The notes under the pieces are model-generated. The model made no database searches. It was not told the DNA's origin and saw nothing but the letters and a program-made list of their open reading frames with translations. From Ornithinibacillus caprae (GTDB taxonomy: Bacteria; Bacillota; Bacilli; Bacillales; Amphibacillaceae), in the NCBI RefSeq assembly GCF_009728145.1, contig NZ_WOCA01000002.1, forward strand, positions 62,001 through 126,000: DNA of 64,000 bases, in the 5' to 3' direction. Position 1 is the first letter of the stretch. Each line of letters starts with the position of its first letter. The position numbers were made by a program, and so were the translations under genes. Shown one piece after another: positions 60,288 to 64,000 of this stretch.

Positions 60288-60689
60288 ATGATTGTTAGAA
60301 AACTAGAAGATGTTCTAAATACGAAGTACGATGTGTCTGGAGATAATTGGAGAAGCAGAAGGATATTATTGAAATCAGATGGTATGGGTTACTCGCTCAA
60401 CGATACCATTGTCAAAAAGGGAACGGAAACTTATATATGGTATAAGCATCATCTTGAGGCTTGTTATTGTATCGAGGGAGAAGGGGAGCTAGAAGTAGCA
60501 GATGATGAGGGAAATAAAACAGGTGAGATCTATAAAATTGAACCTGGAACTGTCTATGCATTAAATAAACATGAACGCCATTACTTGCGCGCAACAACTG
60601 CTGATATGCGACTTATTTGTGTATTTAATCCACCACTTACAGGGAAGGAGGTACATGATGAGGAGGGTACTTACCAGGTGGTGGAATAA
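60288..60689 (+). CDS. ectC: ectoine synthase, orphan
   Basis: A 133-residue cupin matching EctC along its length: LLLKSDGMGYSLNDT-like block, IWYKHHLEACYCIEGEGE, GTVYALNKHERHYLRA and VCVFNPPLTGKEVHDEEG. Iron ligands expected for the family are present (E57, Y90, H98). There is a roughly five-residue longer loop after residue 70. It cyclises N-acetyl-diaminobutyrate to ectoine. No ectA, ectB or ask_ect gene is within the window. A hydrolysis-direction or salvage role, or distant partners, are possible. Confidence 0.93.
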   Translation: MIVRKLEDVLNTKYDVSGDNWRSRRILLKSDGMGYSLNDTIVKKGTETYIWYKHHLEACYCIEGEGELEVADDEGNKTGEIYKIEPGTVYALNKHERHYLRATTADMRLICVFNPPLTGKEVHDEEGTYQVVE

Positions 60690-60724
60690 TATTCGTGAGA
60701 AAAACTGACACAATTAAAGAATGT

Positions 60725-60763
60725 AAAAAAGCTGCTAGGATAATAGTATCGTCTGGCTTTTTT
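60725..60763 (+). terminator. terminator of ectC
   Basis: aaaaaagc (from about 60725) pairs with gcttttttg (to about 60763) around an imperfect middle stem, ending in a T run. Confidence 0.75.
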
Positions 60764-60861
60764 GCTATATAAATAAGGGGAAGGGATTAATTAGTTCTAT
60801 TACCCATATTCTTGAGATTTAAACTTTATATTTATAGACTATTCTAATTGTATTGATTTAA

Positions 60862-60890
60862 TTGACGATTCAAAAACCAAGTATTAATAT
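60862..60890 (+). promoter_or_regulatory. possible promoter of the second symporter operon
   Basis: TTGACG (60862-60867) and TAATAT (60885-60890) are separated by 17 nt, in the 357-bp gap before the gene at 61048. The gap holds no other gene. The match is modest. Confidence 0.4.
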
Positions 60891-61047
60891 ATATAATATA
60901 AAATTATTTAGTGCTTCGAAGTAATTTATTCACATCTTAGAAATGCTGTGTAAATCTAACATAAAGGGGGATAGATTAAATAGCCAAGCATTTGTCACTT
61001 TAATTTTTGGAGAAAGCTAAAAATAAGGCAAAGGGAGCTGAAATACA

Positions 61048-62472
61048 TTGGAGCTTATACACAACGATAATTTTCTATGGTTTGTAATAGGTTATGGAAT
61101 GGTTATTTTAATTCTTGGAGCGTTTTACTCAAAGAAGGTATCTTCAAGTGACGATTTTATACTCGCAGGAAGGTCTTTAGGGCCAGTTGTATTAATGGGG
61201 ACTTTACTTGCTACTTGGGTAGGTAGTGGAACTGTAACAGGTGGACCAAACTCATTAGCTTATTCACATGGATTATGGCCTGCAATTGGATACGCTATCC
61301 CAAGCTTAATAGGAATTACAGTTCTCTTATTAATTTCAGCTAAAATTCGTAACTATGGCAAGTATACAGTATCTGAAATATTGGAGATTAAATATGGTCC
61401 TGTTGCTAAAGTTATTGCAATGGTTATTATTGTGCTTGCATTTGTTGGAATCGTTTCTTATCAGTATCAAGGTCTTGGTTTTATCTTACACGTATCAACG
61501 GGAGTGTCGGTAGAAACAGGTACAATAATTGGTGCTGTTCTTATTATCTTTCTAGCAACAATTGGAGGATTGATGGCAGTTGCTCCTACCGATACACTAA
61601 GTGCGTTAGTAATTTTTATTGGATTAATAATAGCTGTTCCTGTTGTTCTTGGAAATATTGGTGGTTTTGATCAACTTGCTGCTAGTGTGGATGCTGAAAG
61701 CTTAAATTTATTCGGTAATTTAAATTTCTTACAAGTGTTAGGATTTTACGTACCTGTCCTTTTCCTGCTGCTCGGAGACCAGAATATGTATCAAAGAATT
61801 TCTGCTTCAGGAAGTGATAAGTCAACAAAATTTGGTATTTCTGGATGGATTGTTGGTATGATTATTTTTACTCCTTTAGTGGCCACATTAGCATTTGCTG
61901 CTAAATATTATTTTCCAGATCTTGATCCTGGTATGGCATTAATTTCTACATCATTAGTATTGCCAACTGCAGTCGGAGGTTTATTGATTGCTGCAGTTAC
62001 TTCATTTATTGTAACAACTGGTAACTCCTATTTATTATCGTCTGCCACAAATATTACCTATGACATTTATGGAAGATATATTAATCCTAATGCATCGGAT
62101 AAACAAAAATTAGTCTTTACAAGAATGTTGATTCCAGTGCTTGGTTTAATTGCATATCTCTTAACAACATATTTCCCAACTGTTTTAGCTGTACAGATGT
62201 ATTCATATACTGTATATGGTGCTGGTATAACACCGGCATTATTAGGAGTATTTTTATGGAAAAGAGTTACAAAACAAGCAGGAATTGCATCGATGCTTGC
62301 TGGAGTAATCACTACTTTGATATTGGAGTTGTCAAACAATCCATTCGGTGTTAATAGTTCTTTGATTTCTATTCCCGTAGCTATAGTAGTTCTTATTGTA
62401 GTAACTTTATTAACCTCTAAAAAAGAAAATGCTATTGATTTCAGAAAGGATGATTTAGTTGCAAATAAGTAA
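61048..62472 (+). CDS. sodium/solute symporter 2 (SSS family)
   Basis: A 474-residue SSS protein with about 13 helices and the early block SSSDDFILAGRSLGPVVLMGTLLATWVGSGTVTGG. It differs from the symporter at 58680 in these blocks, so it belongs to another branch and probably carries another substrate. TTG 61048 follows AAAGGGAGC with 10-nt spacing. Its last 14 bases overlap the start of the M24 hydrolase, so the two are translationally coupled and the hydrolase likely processes the imported solute. Confidence 0.87.
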   Translation: MELIHNDNFLWFVIGYGMVILILGAFYSKKVSSSDDFILAGRSLGPVVLMGTLLATWVGSGTVTGGPNSLAYSHGLWPAIGYAIPSLIGITVLLLISAKIRNYGKYTVSEILEIKYGPVAKVIAMVIIVLAFVGIVSYQYQGLGFILHVSTGVSVETGTIIGAVLIIFLATIGGLMAVAPTDTLSALVIFIGLIIAVPVVLGNIGGFDQLAASVDAESLNLFGNLNFLQVLGFYVPVLFLLLGDQNMYQRISASGSDKSTKFGISGWIVGMIIFTPLVATLAFAAKYYFPDLDPGMALISTSLVLPTAVGGLLIAAVTSFIVTTGNSYLLSSATNITYDIYGRYINPNASDKQKLVFTRMLIPVLGLIAYLLTTYFPTVLAVQMYSYTVYGAGITPALLGVFLWKRVTKQAGIASMLAGVITTLILELSNNPFGVNSSLISIPVAIVVLIVVTLLTSKKENAIDFRKDDLVANK

Positions 62473-63589
62473 TAGAGTAGAAAAATTACGTGAGTTTATG
62501 AGTGAAAACAAAATTGATTTATCCATTATTATGAACTTCGAAAATCAATATTATTTTAGTGGGTTAAAAGCTATTACTTATTCGAGACCAATTGTACTTG
62601 CTATTGATTCAATGGAGTTAAATTTAATTATTCCTTCATTGGAAGAAAGTCATGCGAAGGAAAAAACGAAAGCAAATAATTTGTATATTTATCATGAAAC
62701 TCATTTACGTGGTAGCGAAGGGAAGTCCCACCTTGAACATTTACAAGCTTTAATTTCTACCTATCCGTCTGGTACACGGGTTGGGGTTGAATTTTCATCC
62801 TTGCCTATAAAAATGGGAAATATCTTAAGAGAAGCTGGTTTTGAGCTTGTAAATTTGGATAGCCAAATCTCTGAAATGCGCTATGTGAAAGATGAAGAAG
62901 AGATTAAACTTGTTACCGAAGCTGGAAAACTTGTAAGTCTTGCACTTAAACAATCCTTGGAAAGTACCAAACCGGGTATTACTGAAATGGAAATTGATCG
63001 ACATGGTACCCAACTTTTATTCGAAGAGATGGATAATTATCCAAATGCTACGTTAGATTATTTTGCGATGTCACCATCCGGTCTAAAAAGAACCAATATG
63101 CCACATGTGTTTTCTAATACTAGAAAACTAGATGAAAATGATATTGTAGTCCATAGTAGACAAGTGGCTCTAAATGGCTATAGAGCAGAATGTGAGAGAA
63201 CATTCTTTGTGGGGAAACCAACGGATAAACAGGTAGATGCTTTTAATGCTGCTTATGAAGCACAATTAGCAGCATTGGACAAAATTAAAGTAGGTATAAG
63301 TGCGAAAGAGGTTGATGAAGTAGCCCGTAAAGTGTTTCAAAAGGCAGGATATGAAGAATTCAGTATTCATAGAACAGGACACGGAATAGGAATTGGGTTA
63401 CATGAAGAGCCATCCCTTCGTTTTGATAATGATCTTGTATTAAAAGAAGGAATGATTTTTACCATCGAACCAGGAATTTATATTCCAGGAGTTGGAGGTT
63501 TTCGCCATTCAGATACAGTTATTCTAACGAAGGAAGGAACCAAATTAGTCACGGAATATCCTAGAGAATTAGAAAAATTAATTTATTGA
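62459..63589 (+). CDS. M24/creatinase-fold hydrolase with non-canonical metal site
   Basis: A 376-residue protein: creatinase N-terminal domain (1-140), then a pita-bread M24 domain. H308 in TGHGIG and E337 in IEPGIY are kept. The first Asp site reads SRQVALNGY, the second is E244 in AECERTFF, and the last Glu is H350 in GGFRHSD. This pattern, with E-x-E-R-T-F, is like creatinase and ectoine hydrolase (DoeA) rather than Xaa-Pro peptidases. TTG 62459 has AAAGGATG upstream. Cleavage of an imported C-N ring or amidino compound is likely; ectoine is one candidate. Confidence 0.82.
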   Translation: MQISNRVEKLREFMSENKIDLSIIMNFENQYYFSGLKAITYSRPIVLAIDSMELNLIIPSLEESHAKEKTKANNLYIYHETHLRGSEGKSHLEHLQALISTYPSGTRVGVEFSSLPIKMGNILREAGFELVNLDSQISEMRYVKDEEEIKLVTEAGKLVSLALKQSLESTKPGITEMEIDRHGTQLLFEEMDNYPNATLDYFAMSPSGLKRTNMPHVFSNTRKLDENDIVVHSRQVALNGYRAECERTFFVGKPTDKQVDAFNAAYEAQLAALDKIKVGISAKEVDEVARKVFQKAGYEEFSIHRTGHGIGIGLHEEPSLRFDNDLVLKEGMIFTIEPGIYIPGVGGFRHSDTVILTKEGTKLVTEYPRELEKLIY

Positions 63590-63604
63590 GAACATAAAAC
63601 TCAT

Positions 63605-63645
63605 AAAAAACAACCTGGATCCTAAGAACAGAGGTTGTTTTTTAC
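63605..63645 (+). terminator. terminator of the symporter-M24 operon
   Basis: A perfect 12-bp stem (aaaaaacaacct 63605-63616 with aggttgtttttt 63632-63643). The following 63646-63946 stretch holds no gene I can support. Confidence 0.88.
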
Positions 63646-63946
63646 TTATCGAGAGTTAAAGGGATGTGGAACGGTATTTGGCAGGACGTTAGTATTTATA
63701 AGGAGTATAAACTTTCCTATCTTTATAAGTACAACAAAGGAATTTACCATAAATGCAAAGTAAATACTAATTTTTCTTAGATTAAATGTCTGAGTTTCCA
63801 AAACGAACTTTGGAGACGTTATGGAATTCAACAAAAAGGTTACGATTAGTCGTGTTACTTCAACGGAGATAAATTGGTGCGATTAAGCCATGTACTTGTG
63901 GTATCCAGGCTCTCCTTAGAAAAAGTTAATCTAGGTACAGAGCTAT

Positions 63947-64000
63947 CTAAAAATCAAAATACCGTTCCTTATATTCTTTAATCATTTCTTTGTTTTCTGA
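63947..64000 (-). CDS. C-terminal end of an unidentified protein, truncated by the window
   Basis: The minus strand reads 17 codons from the window edge to a TAG at 63949-63947, ending SENKEMIKEYKERYFDF. The charged helical sequence looks like a real C-terminus, but it is too short to identify or confirm. Confidence 0.3.
   Translation of the reverse strand, partial: SENKEMIKEYKERYFDF

Noticed and set aside
63646-63834. Minus-strand ORF of 62 codons near the window end
   Set aside because: No ribosome site and no recognisable features; base composition is like the surrounding intergenic DNA.

Overview
The window is low-GC Bacillota DNA. Strong AGGAGG-type ribosome sites, frequent TTG and GTG starts, CcpA-type cre sites, a GlpP antiterminator, a CpsC/CpsD/CpsB tyrosine-phosphorylation module, a LysM-NlpC/P60 cell-wall hydrolase and an ectoine synthase together suggest a halotolerant member of the Bacillaceae (Oceanobacillus, Virgibacillus or Gracilibacillus type). 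The species cannot be named from the sequence alone.

Positions 1-6754 hold a glycerol-3-phosphate and phosphate module: the end of a UgpB-like binding protein, UgpA and UgpE permeases, a metallo-beta-lactamase-fold hydrolase, a HAD phosphatase, a PhoU-like protein, a Na/Pi symporter and GlpP. Positions 7286-26330 hold a three-operon catabolic locus. It has three Gfo/Idh/MocA oxidoreductases and an orphan domain resembling their C-terminal half, a sugar isomerase, a glycerophosphodiester phosphodiesterase, an esterase, a ROK kinase, intracellular and secreted GHL10-like proteins, a DUF4127 protein, an FAD oxidoreductase, an ABC importer, NanE and an RpiR regulator. The second and third operons share an operator-like 13-mer just downstream of the -10 box; the first has a perfect cre site on its -10 box. 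The gene content suggests uptake and breakdown of an N-acetylmannosamine-type amino sugar, possibly from a phosphodiester-linked glycan.

Positions 26785-31130 carry a sortase-anchored SGNH esterase, a D,L-endopeptidase and a NERD protein, with several families of intergenic tandem repeats. Positions 31555-54156 are an exopolysaccharide region: chain-length regulator, tyrosine kinase, two CpsB phosphatases (one lacking metal ligands) around a YeiH transporter, two LuxR regulators, a CapD-type dehydratase, galU, a prepilin pseudogene, a very AT-rich glycosyltransferase/Wzx/EpsG/pyruvyltransferase cluster, rmlACDB and a gutted UDP-glucose dehydrogenase.

Positions 54180-56961 are a small island with IS21 and XRE-regulator remnants next to a reverse transcriptase (461 aa, YCDD motif) preceded by its own promoter and a structured noncoding leader. 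This is the most striking part. If 55291-55437 is copied head to tail with a jump at the GAT shared by 55291-55293 and 55438-55440, the 147-nt (49-codon) unit gives an endless stop-free ORF on the minus strand. The junction also creates a consensus promoter (TTGACA-N17-TATAAT) followed by a ribosome site and a GTG start. This is the logic of DRT2 (neo) phage defence.

Positions 57288-63589 carry an amidase, two sodium/solute symporters, an orphan ectoine synthase (no ectA or ectB in view) and an M24/creatinase-fold hydrolase with altered metal ligands, suggesting an ectoine-related uptake and hydrolysis cluster.
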